From NCBI GenBank assembly GCA_016197365.1, contig JACPVS010000028.1, positions 1-64,000 of the forward strand: a stretch of DNA of 64,000 nucleotides. Reading direction: 5' to 3'. Positions 32,806 through 41,388 of the stretch are shown here, in pieces. Every line of letters begins with the position of its first letter. Within the stretch, counting starts at the first letter, position 1. This DNA comes from Mycolicibacterium cosmeticum. Lineage in GTDB: Bacteria; Actinomycetota; Actinomycetes; Mycobacteriales; Mycobacteriaceae. Position numbers and translations under genes: made by a program. The notes below the pieces were generated by a model. It was not told the origin of the DNA, ran no database searches, and saw only the letters and a list, made by a program, of their open reading frames with translations.

Positions 32806-34347
32806 TCACGCGGGCTCGGGGACCTGGTAGCGCGGGAACACGCCTTCGGGCTTGGGCAGGGCCGTCCCCGGCACCAGCCGGGTGCCGACGGCGGAAAAAT
32901 CACGCTGGTCGGCGGGCTGTCCGAGCAGGTCCAGCAGCGTGGCCATCGACGCCGGCATCACCGGCTGGGTGATCAACGCGGCGATGCGCACCGTCTCCAG
33001 CGTCGTGTACAGGACCGTGGCGAACCGCTCCGGATCGGTCTTGCGTAGCACCCACGGTTCCTGGGCGGAGAAATACCGGTTGGCGGCGCCCAACACCGTC
33101 CATGTGGCGTCCAGCGCCAGATGCATGGCCTGCTCGTCGTAGTGGCCGCGCACCCGCTCGAGCAGCGCGTCGGCGGCGGCGAGCATGTCGGTGTCCGCGG
33201 CGGTGAACGCGCCCGGCGCAGGTAGCAGGCCGTCGAGGTTCTTGTTCACCATCGACAGCGACCGCTGGGCCAGGTTGCCCAGCTCGTTGGCCAGGTCGGC
33301 GTTGATCCGCCCGATGATGGCGTCCTCGCTGTAGCTGCCGTCCTGGCCGAACGGCACCTCGCGCAGGAAGAAGTAGCGGACCTGATCCACGCCGAACTCG
33401 TCGACCAGCACCAGCGGGTCCACCACGTTGCCCAGCGACTTGCTCATCTTCTCGCCCTTGACGTTGATGAAGCCGTGCGCGAAAACCCTTCGGGGCAGCT
33501 CGATCCCGGCCGACATCAGGAAGGCGGGCCAGTACACCGTGTGGAACCGGATGATGTCCTTGCCGATCATGTGCAGGTTCGCCGGCCAGTACTTGGCGAA
33601 GTCCTCGGATGCGGTGTCCGGGAAGCCAACTCCGGTCAGGTAGTTGGTCAGCGCGTCCACCCACACGTACATGACGTGGTCGGGGTGGTCCGGGACGGGC
33701 ACGCCCCAGTCGAAGGTGGTCCGCGAGATGGACAGGTCGCGCAGCCCACCGGACACGAAGCTGACCACCTCGTTGCGCCGCACGTCGGGGCCGATGAACT
33801 CCGGATGCTCCGCATAGTGGGCCAGCAGCCGCTCGGCGTAGGCCGACAGCTTGAAGAAGTAGGTCTGTTCCTCGGTCCAAGTGACCTCGGTGCCCGTCTC
33901 GACCGCGAACCGACCGCCGTCGCGTTCCTCGGTCTCGTCCTCGGTGAAGAAGCGCTCATCGCGCACCGAATACCAGCCCTGGTAGCTGCCCAGGTAGATG
34001 TCGCCGGACTCGTTCATCCGGCGCCAGATCTCCTTGGACGCCTCGTAGTGGTCGGCGTCGGAGGTCCGGATGAACCGGTCGTAGGAGGCGTCGAGGCGTT
34101 CCTGCATCCGCTCGAACACATCGGAGTTGCGCTTCGCCAGTTCGGCGGCGGTGATACCCAGCTTGGCCGCGGTTTCCGCCATCTTCAGGCCGTGCACGTC
34201 GGTGCCGGTCAGGTAGCGCACGTCGAATCCGTCGAGGCGTTTGAACCGGGCGATCGCGTCGGTGGCGATGTATTCGTAGGCGTGCCCGATGTGCGGATCG
34301 CCGTTGGGGTACGCGATGGCGGTGGTGATATAGAAAGGCTCGCTCAT
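32806..34347 (-). CDS. metG: Methionyl-tRNA synthetase
   Basis: 513 residues, class I synthetase (Rv1007c). HIGH-type motif in TTAIAYPNGDPHIGHAYEY and KMSKS in GEKMSKSLGNVVDP; the catalytic Rossmann domain is followed by the helical anticodon domain (FRYQ-like region NANLANELGNLAQR). The single-zinc or zinc-free short form is typical of mycobacteria, and no C-terminal dimerisation (EMAP) domain is seen. ATG 34347 predicted nearly leaderless from the shared palindromic promoter. Confidence 0.96.
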   Translation of the reverse strand: MSEPFYITTAIAYPNGDPHIGHAYEYIATDAIARFKRLDGFDVRYLTGTDVHGLKMAETAAKLGITAAELAKRNSDVFERMQERLDASYDRFIRTSDADHYEASKEIWRRMNESGDIYLGSYQGWYSVRDERFFTEDETEERDGGRFAVETGTEVTWTEEQTYFFKLSAYAERLLAHYAEHPEFIGPDVRRNEVVSFVSGGLRDLSISRTTFDWGVPVPDHPDHVMYVWVDALTNYLTGVGFPDTASEDFAKYWPANLHMIGKDIIRFHTVYWPAFLMSAGIELPRRVFAHGFINVKGEKMSKSLGNVVDPLVLVDEFGVDQVRYFFLREVPFGQDGSYSEDAIIGRINADLANELGNLAQRSLSMVNKNLDGLLPAPGAFTAADTDMLAAADALLERVRGHYDEQAMHLALDATWTVLGAANRYFSAQEPWVLRKTDPERFATVLYTTLETVRIAALITQPVMPASMATLLDLLGQPADQRDFSAVGTRLVPGTALPKPEGVFPRYQVPEPA

Positions 34348-34354
34348 TTGGTCT

Positions 34355-34366
34355 CACCTTAAGGTG
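34355..34366. promoter_or_regulatory. Palindromic bidirectional promoter for metG and tatD
   Basis: CACCTTAAGGTG is a perfect 12-bp palindrome centred in the 24-bp gap. It reads TAAGGT on both strands. The plus-strand copy (34360-34365) is exactly 7 nt from the tatD GTG (34372); the minus-strand copy (34361-34356) gives a start 2 nt before the metG ATG. Confidence 0.65.
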
Positions 34367-34371
34367 TCAGC

Positions 34372-35208
34372 GTGAGCTCCAAGAGACAGAAACCGCCCGC
34401 CCCGGAGCCGCTGACCCCGCTGATCGACGCCCACACCCATCTGGATGCGTGCGGCGCCGAGACGGCACAGGACGTACACGCAATCTTGGACCGAGCGGGA
34501 CAGGCCGGCGTCCAAACCGTGGTGACCATCGCCGACGATCTGGACGCCGCGCGCTGGGCTGCCCAGGCGTCGGGCTGGGATGACCGCGTCTACGCCGCGG
34601 TGGCCTTGCACCCCACCCGCGCCAACGTCCTCGACGACGCCGCCCGGGCCGAGCTGGAGTCGCTGGCCGCGAACCCCCGGGTGGTCGCCGTCGGGGAGAC
34701 CGGGATGGACATGTACTGGCCCGGCAAGCTCGACGGGTGCGCCGACCCCGCCCAGCAGCGCGAGGCCTTCGCCTGGCACATCGACCTGGCCAAGCGGACC
34801 GGTAAGCCGCTGATGATCCACAACCGGGACGCCGACGTCGAGGTGCTGGACGTCCTGGCGGCCGAGGGCGCCCCGGAGGCGGTGATCTTCCACTGCTTCT
34901 CCTCCGGTCCGGAGATGGCCAGGACATGCGTCGCCAACGGCTGGACGCTGAGCCTCTCGGGGACCGTCAGCTTCCGGAATGCGCACGCCCTGCGGGAGGC
35001 CGCCGGCCTGATCCCGGATGACCAGCTGCTCGTCGAGACCGACGCGCCGTTCCTCACGCCGCACCCGTTCCGCGGCGCTCCCAACGAGCCGTACTGCCTG
35101 CCCTACACGGTGCGTGCCCTCGCCGATCTGACCGGACGGCCCGCTGCCGAACTGGCCGAGGTGACGACGGCCAACGCGCGGCGCATCTACCGACTGGCGG
35201 CGGTGTAA
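34372..35208 (+). CDS. tatD: TatD-family metal-dependent DNase
   Basis: 278 residues, TIM-barrel amidohydrolase. Metal ligands: DAHTHLD (HxH), Glu in VGETGMDMYW, His in MIHNRDADVEVL and FHCFSSG, Asp in VETDAPFLTP. Family members are 3'-5' exonucleases or deoxyribonucleases with repair roles. GTG start; equivalent to Rv1008. Precedes rpfB by 110 bp. Confidence 0.95.
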   Translation: MSSKRQKPPAPEPLTPLIDAHTHLDACGAETAQDVHAILDRAGQAGVQTVVTIADDLDAARWAAQASGWDDRVYAAVALHPTRANVLDDAARAELESLAANPRVVAVGETGMDMYWPGKLDGCADPAQQREAFAWHIDLAKRTGKPLMIHNRDADVEVLDVLAAEGAPEAVIFHCFSSGPEMARTCVANGWTLSLSGTVSFRNAHALREAAGLIPDDQLLVETDAPFLTPHPFRGAPNEPYCLPYTVRALADLTGRPAAELAEVTTANARRIYRLAAV

Positions 35209-35318
35209 TTGGCGCCGGCCGCGAATTTTCGTTACCTTCCTGTGATAGAACGCGGGCGACCAGCCGGGTCGCGAGGTCCGCGGGCCCACCTGGGTCGAGA
35301 GCCGGGGACAACAGACTC

Positions 35319-36446
35319 TTGAACATCCTGAATAAGATCCACGAAGTGCGTTCGCCGGCGTTACGGCTGCTCGTGGGTGCGCTGTTATTGACACTCGTGT
35401 TTGCTGGCGGCGTGGCCGTCGCCTCGCGCAAGACCGTGACGCTGGCCGTCGACGGTGCACCGATCACGGTGACCACCATGAAGTCCAAGGTCATCGACGT
35501 GGTGCGGGAGAACGGCTTCACCGTCGGCGAGCGGGATGACCTGTTCCCCGCAGCCGGCACCACGGTGCACGACGCTGACACCATCGTCCTGAGCCGCAGC
35601 CGTCCGGTGCAGATCTCCCTGGACGGTCAGAACAGCAAAGAAGTGTGGACCACCGCCTCGACCGTGCAGGACGCGCTCGCGCAGCTCTCGATGACCGACA
35701 CGGCGCCGGCCGCGGCCTCGCGCGGGACCCGGGTGCCCCTGGCCGGGATGTCATTGCCCGTGGTCAGCGCCAAAACCGTGCGGATCGACGACGGCGGTGC
35801 CATCAGGACCGTGCGGCTGGCCGCACCGAATGTCGCGGGCCTGCTCGATGCCGCCGGTGTGCCGTTGCAACAGCGCGACACCGTCGTGCCGGCCGCGGGT
35901 TCGCCCGTCGTCGACGGCATGCAGATCCAGGTCACCCGCCTCCGGATCGAGAAGGTCACCCAGCAGATGCCGCTGGTTCCGGTCAGCCAGCGCATCGAAG
36001 ACGTGACCATGAACATGAGCCGGCAGGTCGTCGTGGATCCCGGAACGCCGGGCGTTCAGGACGTGACCTTCGCCGTGGCAAAGGTCAACGGTGTGGAGAC
36101 CGGGAGATTGCCAGTAGCCAATGTCGTCGTCTCCCCGGCGCGCGATTCTGTGCTGCGGGTGGGCGCCAAACCGGGCACCGAGGTGCCGCCGGTGACCATG
36201 CCGAGAGCCTGGGACGCCGTTGCCCAGTGCGAATCCGGAGGTAATTGGGCCATCAACACCGGCAACGGATATTTTGGTGGAGTCCAATTTGATCAGAACA
36301 CATGGGAACGGCAGGGCGGTCTGAGGTATGCTCAGCGCGCGGATCTGGCAACCCGTGAGGAACAAATCGCGATTGCTGAAGTGACGAGGGCGCGTCAAGG
36401 ATGGGGCGCCTGGCCTGTGTGTAGTGGGAGGGTAGGTACGTCCTGA
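35319..36446 (+). CDS. rpfB: Resuscitation-promoting factor RpfB
   Basis: 375 residues, secreted or membrane-anchored peptidoglycan-cleaving enzyme for exit from dormancy. N-terminal hydrophobic segment LRLLVGALLLTLVFAGGVAVA, three DUF348 repeats (e.g. KTVTLAVDGAPITVTTM), a G5 domain (MSRQVVVDPGTPGVQDVTF) and the lysozyme-like Rpf domain from about 300 (WDAVAQCESGGNWAINTGNG with catalytic Glu). TTG start at 35319 is the best placed, but uncertain. The TGA overlaps the ksgA ATG by one base. In M. tuberculosis an RNA switch in the leader of rpfB-ksgA-ispE is reported; here the 110-bp leader is GC-rich and can fold, but no specific switch is claimed. Confidence 0.96.
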   Translation: MNILNKIHEVRSPALRLLVGALLLTLVFAGGVAVASRKTVTLAVDGAPITVTTMKSKVIDVVRENGFTVGERDDLFPAAGTTVHDADTIVLSRSRPVQISLDGQNSKEVWTTASTVQDALAQLSMTDTAPAAASRGTRVPLAGMSLPVVSAKTVRIDDGGAIRTVRLAAPNVAGLLDAAGVPLQQRDTVVPAAGSPVVDGMQIQVTRLRIEKVTQQMPLVPVSQRIEDVTMNMSRQVVVDPGTPGVQDVTFAVAKVNGVETGRLPVANVVVSPARDSVLRVGAKPGTEVPPVTMPRAWDAVAQCESGGNWAINTGNGYFGGVQFDQNTWERQGGLRYAQRADLATREEQIAIAEVTRARQGWGAWPVCSGRVGTS

Positions 36447-37384
36447 TGACGATCCGACTCCTCGGGCGTACCGAGATCCGGCATCTGGCGCGTGAGATCG
36501 ACTTCCGGCCCCGGAAGGCGTTCGGACAGAACTTCGTGCATGACGCCAACACGGTGCGGCGCATCGTGTCGGCCTCTGGTATCCACCGGCAGGACTGTGT
36601 GCTCGAAGTCGGGCCCGGCCTGGGATCGCTGACGTTGGGCCTGCTGGACCGCGGGTCGCGGGTCACCGCCGTCGAGATCGATCCGGTGCTGGCGCATCAG
36701 CTGCCGAAGACCATCGCGAACCATTCGCACAGCGAGATCAGCCGGTTGACCGTGCTGAACCGCGACATCCTCACGCTCAAGTCCGGCGATCTGGATGAGC
36801 AGCCCACTGCACTTGTGGCGAATCTGCCGTACAACATCGCGGTGCCGGCGCTCATCCACCTGCTGTCCGAATTCCCGTCCATCAAGACGGTCATGGTGAT
36901 GGTGCAGGCCGAGGTCGCCGAGCGCCTGGCCGCCGAGCCCGGCGGCAAAGAGTACGGCGTGCCCAGCGCCAAAGTTCGCTTCTTCGGCAACGTGCGCCGC
37001 TACGGCATGGTGTCGCCGACGGTCTTCTGGCCGATCCCGCGGGTGTACTCGGGCCTGGTCCGCATCGACCGGTACGAGACGGCCCCGTGGCCCACCGACG
37101 ATTCCTTCCGCCAGCAGGTTTTCGAGCTCATCGACATCGGCTTCGCGCAGCGCCGCAAGACCTCGCGCAATGCCTTCGCCGAGTGGGCGGGCTCCGGCAA
37201 CGAGTCGGCCGAGCGGCTGCTGTCGGCCAGCATCGACCCGGCCCGTCGCGGCGAGACCTTGTCGATCACCGATTTCGTCCGGCTGCTGCAGCGTTCCAGT
37301 GAGCTCGAGGTGCCGTCCGCACCCTCGATCGAGTCCGTCGACGCCGCCGAGTCCATCGACAACACCGAGGCCTCGCTCAGCTGA
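36446..37384 (+). CDS. ksgA: 16S rRNA dimethyladenosine transferase KsgA/RsmA
   Basis: 312 residues. Dimethylates A1518 and A1519 of 16S rRNA. Signature residues: AFGQNFVHDANTVRRIV, SAM motif EVGPGLGSLTLGLLDRG, VEIDPVLAHQL and catalytic NLPYNIAVP. The last 30 residues form an acidic Ser-rich tail not found in E. coli KsgA. ATG overlaps the rpfB stop (TGATG), so expression is coupled. Confidence 0.96.
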   Translation: MTIRLLGRTEIRHLAREIDFRPRKAFGQNFVHDANTVRRIVSASGIHRQDCVLEVGPGLGSLTLGLLDRGSRVTAVEIDPVLAHQLPKTIANHSHSEISRLTVLNRDILTLKSGDLDEQPTALVANLPYNIAVPALIHLLSEFPSIKTVMVMVQAEVAERLAAEPGGKEYGVPSAKVRFFGNVRRYGMVSPTVFWPIPRVYSGLVRIDRYETAPWPTDDSFRQQVFELIDIGFAQRRKTSRNAFAEWAGSGNESAERLLSASIDPARRGETLSITDFVRLLQRSSELEVPSAPSIESVDAAESIDNTEASLS

Positions 37385-38370
37385 GCGTCGACGCGGGATC
37401 TGTTCTCGTCGTCTTCACCGGCGGCACCATCGGTTCCCGGCTGTCCGGAGACGTGATCGGGCTGGCGCCCGGCCAGACCCGGCTGCTGTTCCAGGATTAC
37501 GACATCGCGGGTTTCGACGTGGTCGAACCGCTGTCCCTGCTCAGCGAGAACGCCAGACCCTCCGACTGGACCGCCATGGCCGCCGCCGTCACCGCCGCCA
37601 TCCGGCCGCAGCACACCGGCGTCGTCGTCACCCATGGCACCGACACCCTGTCCTACGGCGCCACCGCGCTGGCCTTCGCGCTGTGCGATGTGCAGATTCC
37701 CGTCGTCGTGGTCGCCAGCAACCGGCCGCTCGACCATCCGGATGCCAACGGGCACAGTAACTTTCGTGATGCACTGGACGTCATCGGAATGGCGCGCGGG
37801 GGCGGTGTCTTCGTCACCTTCCGCAATCCCGACGGCCGCCGGTTGGTGCACGGCGGTGCGCGGGTTCAGCCGTCGACACCGATCCGGCACGAGGTGCACA
37901 GCGACGGGGAGGTCGACATGGCGGACGGCACCGTGGCGCTGCCCCGCCGCGAGCGTCCGCCCTGGCCGGCCGGACCGGTCCGATTCGGGGCGCGGGTGCT
38001 GTTCCTGCGCCCCTATCCGGGTCTGGACTATCACGCGGTCGATCCCAGCGGCTACGACGCCGTCGTGCACGAGACCTACCACTCCGGGACCGCATGCTCG
38101 GTGGACCCGGCCGGGCCCACCGACGTCACCGAGTTCGCGCGACGCTGCCGGGCGGCCGGGGTGCCGATCTTCCTCGGGCCCGTCCCGGATGACGTCACCG
38201 CGTATGAATCGGTGACCGGGTTCGCCGCGGCCGGCCTGATCCCGTTCAGCGCCATGCGGGCCGAAACCGCTTACGTGAAAGTCTCTTTGGGCACCGGTAT
38301 GGGTCTGGCAGGGGAAGCGCTCACCGATTTCGTGTGCCGCCGGGAGATCGCGGGGGAGTTCGTCCGCTGA
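37381..38370 (+). CDS. L-asparaginase with probable CTG start
   Basis: About 329 residues if read from CTG 37381, which overlaps the ksgA stop (CTGA). The asparaginase nucleophile motif FTGGTIGS (Thr16) lies at residues 12-19 in this reading; the first GTG in frame (37453) would remove it, and no ATG, GTG or TTG lies earlier in frame near the stop. Second catalytic motif THGTDTL (84-90). Hydrolyses asparagine to aspartate and ammonia; no signal peptide, so cytosolic. Not present in M. tuberculosis at this place, where ksgA is followed directly by ispE. Start codon is inference. Confidence 0.85.
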   Translation: MSVDAGSVLVVFTGGTIGSRLSGDVIGLAPGQTRLLFQDYDIAGFDVVEPLSLLSENARPSDWTAMAAAVTAAIRPQHTGVVVTHGTDTLSYGATALAFALCDVQIPVVVVASNRPLDHPDANGHSNFRDALDVIGMARGGGVFVTFRNPDGRRLVHGGARVQPSTPIRHEVHSDGEVDMADGTVALPRRERPPWPAGPVRFGARVLFLRPYPGLDYHAVDPSGYDAVVHETYHSGTACSVDPAGPTDVTEFARRCRAAGVPIFLGPVPDDVTAYESVTGFAAAGLIPFSAMRAETAYVKVSLGTGMGLAGEALTDFVCRREIAGEFVR

Positions 38371-38401
38371 GCGGGCGTTTCCGTCGCCGGGACGGAACGA
38401 A

Positions 38402-38407
38402 TAGTGT
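38402..38407 (+). promoter_or_regulatory. -10 element for leaderless ispE
   Basis: TAGTGT ends exactly 7 nt before the ispE GTG at 38414, giving ispE an independent leaderless start in addition to readthrough from the upstream operon. The hexamer is identical to the galU element. Confidence 0.5.
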
Positions 38408-38413
38408 CGATCC

Positions 38414-39370
38414 GTGCCCTCCTCCGACGGAAACACCGCGTCCGACTGGGTGGCTACTGGTTCGGTGACCGTGCGGGTACCGGGCAAGGTCAACCTCTAC
38501 CTCGGCGTCGGCGATCTGCGCGATGACCGCTACCACGAGCTGACCACGCTTTTTCACGCCGTGTCGCTGTTCGACGAGGTGACGGTGCGCAACGCCGATC
38601 TGCTGACGCTGGAGATGACCGGTGAAGGGGTGGCCGGGCTGCCGACCGACAACCGCAACCTGGCGTGGCGGGCGGCCGAACTGATGGCCGATCACGTCGG
38701 CCGGGCACCCGATGTGGCCATCTCGATCGCGAAATCCATCCCGGTGGCCGGCGGGATGGCCGGTGGCAGCGCCGACGCGGCCGCCGTGCTGGTCGCGATG
38801 AACACGTTGTGGGAGCTCGGGGTGGCCCGGCGTGATCTACACACGCTGGCCGCCAAGCTGGGCAGCGACGTGCCCTTCGCGCTGCACGGCGGGACGGCGC
38901 TGGGCACCGGGCGCGGTGAGCAATTGGCCACGGTGCTGGCCCGCAGCTCCTTCCACTGGGTGCTGGCCTTTGCCGAGAAGGGTCTGTCGACGCCCGCGGT
39001 GTTCGGTGAGATCGACCGGCTGCGGGCGGCGCAGGACCGCGACGCCCCGCCGCGTCTGGACGATGTCGAGCCGGTGCTGGCGGCTTTGTCGACCGGAGAT
39101 CCCGGTGAGCTCGCGGCGCTGCTGGGCAACGATCTGCAGCCGGCGGCACTGAGCCTGCGCCCGGATCTGCGCCGCACCCTGCGCGCGGGCACCGAGGCCG
39201 GGGCACTCGCGGGCATCGTGTCGGGATCCGGCCCCACCTGCGCATTTCTGTGCGAATCGGCGGATGCCGCAGTCGCGGTCGGCGCGGCGCTCTCCGGGGC
39301 CGGCGTGTGCCGCACGGTGCGGGTGGCGAGCGGGCCGGTGCCGGGTGCGCGCGTTGTCGCCGAGGTGTGA
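38414..39370 (+). CDS. ispE: 4-diphosphocytidyl-2-C-methyl-D-erythritol kinase IspE
   Basis: 318-residue GHMP kinase of the non-mevalonate isoprenoid pathway. N-terminal VRVPGKVNLYLGVGDLRDD, ATP-binding PVAGGMAGGSADAAAV (Gly-rich loop), catalytic GSDVPFALHGGTALGTGRG and C-terminal VSGSGPTCAFL. GTG start. Last gene of the rpfB-ksgA-asparaginase-ispE run. Confidence 0.96.
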   Translation: MPSSDGNTASDWVATGSVTVRVPGKVNLYLGVGDLRDDRYHELTTLFHAVSLFDEVTVRNADLLTLEMTGEGVAGLPTDNRNLAWRAAELMADHVGRAPDVAISIAKSIPVAGGMAGGSADAAAVLVAMNTLWELGVARRDLHTLAAKLGSDVPFALHGGTALGTGRGEQLATVLARSSFHWVLAFAEKGLSTPAVFGEIDRLRAAQDRDAPPRLDDVEPVLAALSTGDPGELAALLGNDLQPAALSLRPDLRRTLRAGTEAGALAGIVSGSGPTCAFLCESADAAVAVGAALSGAGVCRTVRVASGPVPGARVVAEV

Positions 39371-39395
39371 CTCATACCTCAATTCTCGGGACAGT

Positions 39396-39424
39396 TTGGC
39401 AGTTACTTAAGGGTTCTTTAAGAT
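39396..39424 (+). promoter_or_regulatory. SigA-type promoter ahead of the acyl-AMP ligase
   Basis: TTGGCA (39396-39401), a 17-bp spacer and TAAGAT (39419-39424) form a near-consensus housekeeping promoter. Predicted start near 39431 leaves a leader of about 220 nt before the ligase. Nothing else is recognised in this 281-bp gap. Confidence 0.65.
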
Positions 39425-39651
39425 GGCTTGCGGTGGAAACTAGCGCTGATCCGGGTCGTTCCCCACGCGACAGAGTTGTTCGGGGGAACTGGGTTCGCTG
39501 GACCATCACCATTTCGAGACACAACTGCTTCCCAATTGTGTGCGCGCGCCTCTCGAATAGCGCGTGCTAGCAGGCGGAATATAGGGAAACGTGCAATGAC
39601 ACTGGGGTCGACGTCGCCGGCGACGCGCTCTCAGACATTCAGGAGGTTGCC

Positions 39652-41289
39652 GTGAGCCGATTTACCGACAAGATGTACCGCAGCGCCCGCGAGAGCGCGC
39701 GGGGCATGGTGACCGGTGAGCCTTACGAGCCCATCCGCCACACTTGGGGCGAAGTTCACGAGCGCGCCCGCCGCATCGCCGGTGGCCTGGCCGCCGCGGG
39801 CATCGGCCCCGGCGACTCCGTCGGCGTCCTGGCCGGCTTCCCCGTCGAGATCGCCCCCACCGCCCAGGGCGTATGGATGCGCGGCGGCAGCCTGACGATG
39901 CTGCACCAGCCCACCCCGCGCACCGACCTCGCGGTCTGGGCCGAAGACACCATGACCGTCATCGGGATGATCGAGCTGAAGGCCGTCATCATCTCCGAGC
40001 CTTTCGTCGTCGCCATCCCGGTGCTCGAGGAAAAGGGCATCAAGGTCCTCAAGGTGGCCGACCTGCTGGCCGCCGACCCGATCGACCCCGTCGAGACCGA
40101 CGAAGACGACTTGGCCCTGATGCAGTTGACCTCCGGGTCCACCGGGTCGCCGAAGGCCGTGCAGATCACCCACCGCAACATCTTCTCCAATGCCGAGGCC
40201 ATGTTCATCGGCGCCGAATACGACGTCGACAAGGACGTCATGGTCAGCTGGCTGCCCTGCTTCCACGACATGGGCATGGTCGGCTTCCTCACCATCCCCA
40301 TGTACTTCGGCGCCGAGCTGGTCAAGGTCACGCCGATGGACTTCCTGCGCGACACCCTGCTGTGGGCGCGCCTGATCGACAAGTACAAGGGCACCATGAC
40401 GGCGGCCCCGAACTTCGCGTACGCGCTGTTCGCCAAGCGGCTGCGCCGGCAGGCCAAGCCGGGCGAGTTCGACCTGTCCACTTTGCGCTTCGCGCTGTCC
40501 GGCGCCGAGCCGGTCGAGCCGGCCGATGTCGAGGATCTGATCGACGCGGGCAAGCCGTTCGGCCTGCAACCCGGTGCGATCCTGCCGGCCTACGGTATGG
40601 CCGAGACCTGCCTGGCGGTCTCGTTCTCCCCGTGCAACGCCGGCCTGGTGGTCGACGAGGTCGACGCCGACCTGCTGGCCGCCCTGCGGCGTGCCGTGCC
40701 CGCGAGCAAGGGCAACACCCGTCGGCTTGCCTCGCTCGGCCCGCTGCTCACGGATCTGGAAGCCAGGGTGGTCGACGCGGACGGCGCGGTACTGCCGACG
40801 CGCGGTGTCGGCGTCATCCAGCTGCGCGGCGAGTCGGTGACCCCCGGCTACATCACCATGGCCGGCTTCCTGCCCACCCAGGACGAGCACGGCTGGTATG
40901 ACACCGGCGACCTCGGCTACATCACCGATGAGGGCAACATCGTCGTGTGCGGCCGCGTCAAGGACGTCATCATCATGGCCGGCCGCAACATCTACCCGAC
41001 GGACATCGAACGGGCCGCCGGCCGCGTCGAGGGCGTGCGTCCCGGTTGTGCCGTCGCGGTCCGCCTGGATGCCGGCCACTCCCGCGAGACCTTCGCGGTG
41101 GCCGTCGAGTCCAACGCCTACCAGGATCCGATCGCGGTGCGCCGGATCGAGCACCAGGTCGCGCACGAGGTGGTGACCGAGGTCGACGTCCGTCCGCGCA
41201 ACGTGGTCGTGCTGGGCCCGGGCACCATCCCGAAGACACCGTCGGGCAAGCTGCGCCGCGCCAACTCGGTCGCCCTCGTCACCGGATAA
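39652..41289 (+). CDS. Fatty acyl-AMP ligase (Pks16/FadD-like)
   Basis: 545 residues, equivalent in place and length to Rv1013 (pks16). GTG 39652 after a strong AGGAGG. Adenylate-forming core: LMQLTSGSTGSPKAVQITHRN (P-loop, split for length), YGMAETCLAVSFSP, GWYDTGDLGYI, GRVKDVIIMAGRNIYPTDIE and terminal TPSGKLRRANS with the catalytic Lys. Such FAAL/FACL enzymes activate fatty acids as acyl-AMP for transfer to carrier proteins or CoA. No PKS is near, so the acceptor is unknown. Confidence 0.93.
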   Translation: MSRFTDKMYRSARESARGMVTGEPYEPIRHTWGEVHERARRIAGGLAAAGIGPGDSVGVLAGFPVEIAPTAQGVWMRGGSLTMLHQPTPRTDLAVWAEDTMTVIGMIELKAVIISEPFVVAIPVLEEKGIKVLKVADLLAADPIDPVETDEDDLALMQLTSGSTGSPKAVQITHRNIFSNAEAMFIGAEYDVDKDVMVSWLPCFHDMGMVGFLTIPMYFGAELVKVTPMDFLRDTLLWARLIDKYKGTMTAAPNFAYALFAKRLRRQAKPGEFDLSTLRFALSGAEPVEPADVEDLIDAGKPFGLQPGAILPAYGMAETCLAVSFSPCNAGLVVDEVDADLLAALRRAVPASKGNTRRLASLGPLLTDLEARVVDADGAVLPTRGVGVIQLRGESVTPGYITMAGFLPTQDEHGWYDTGDLGYITDEGNIVVCGRVKDVIIMAGRNIYPTDIERAAGRVEGVRPGCAVAVRLDAGHSRETFAVAVESNAYQDPIAVRRIEHQVAHEVVTEVDVRPRNVVVLGPGTIPKTPSGKLRRANSVALVTG

Positions 41290-41301
41290 CTTCTCACCGA
41301 A

Positions 41302-41351
41302 CAGACGTCGACTCCCGCATTTCCGCCTGGAAATGCGGGAGTTTCCGTCTG
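41302..41351. terminator. Strong hairpin after the acyl-AMP ligase
   Basis: Inner perfect 14-bp stem (41311-41324 with 41329-41342, loop GCCT), a 3x3 internal loop, and an outer 6-bp stem CAGACG/CGTCTG (41302-41307 with 41346-41351). T-tract is short (TTT), so termination is likely but partly non-canonical. Confidence 0.8.
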
Positions 41352-41376
41352 CTCGGCCTAGCTGGGTATATCTGTC

Positions 41377-41382
41377 TATACT
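41377..41382 (+). promoter_or_regulatory. -10 element for leaderless Fe-S protein
   Basis: TATACT ends exactly 7 nt before the second of two adjacent ATGs (41389), so the transcript would begin at that ATG, which argues for it as the start rather than 41386. Confidence 0.6.
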
Positions 41383-41388
41383 CAGATG

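Noticed and set aside
35209..35318. A specific riboswitch upstream of rpfB
   Set aside because: The M. tuberculosis leader is reported to be switch-controlled, but in this 110-bp GC-rich segment I could not identify a conserved aptamer or a clear terminator/antiterminator pair by eye.
39428..39655. Small 75-codon open frame ahead of the acyl-AMP ligase
   Set aside because: TTG start without ribosome site, Arg/Ser-rich shadow-like composition, overlaps the promoter and the true ribosome site.
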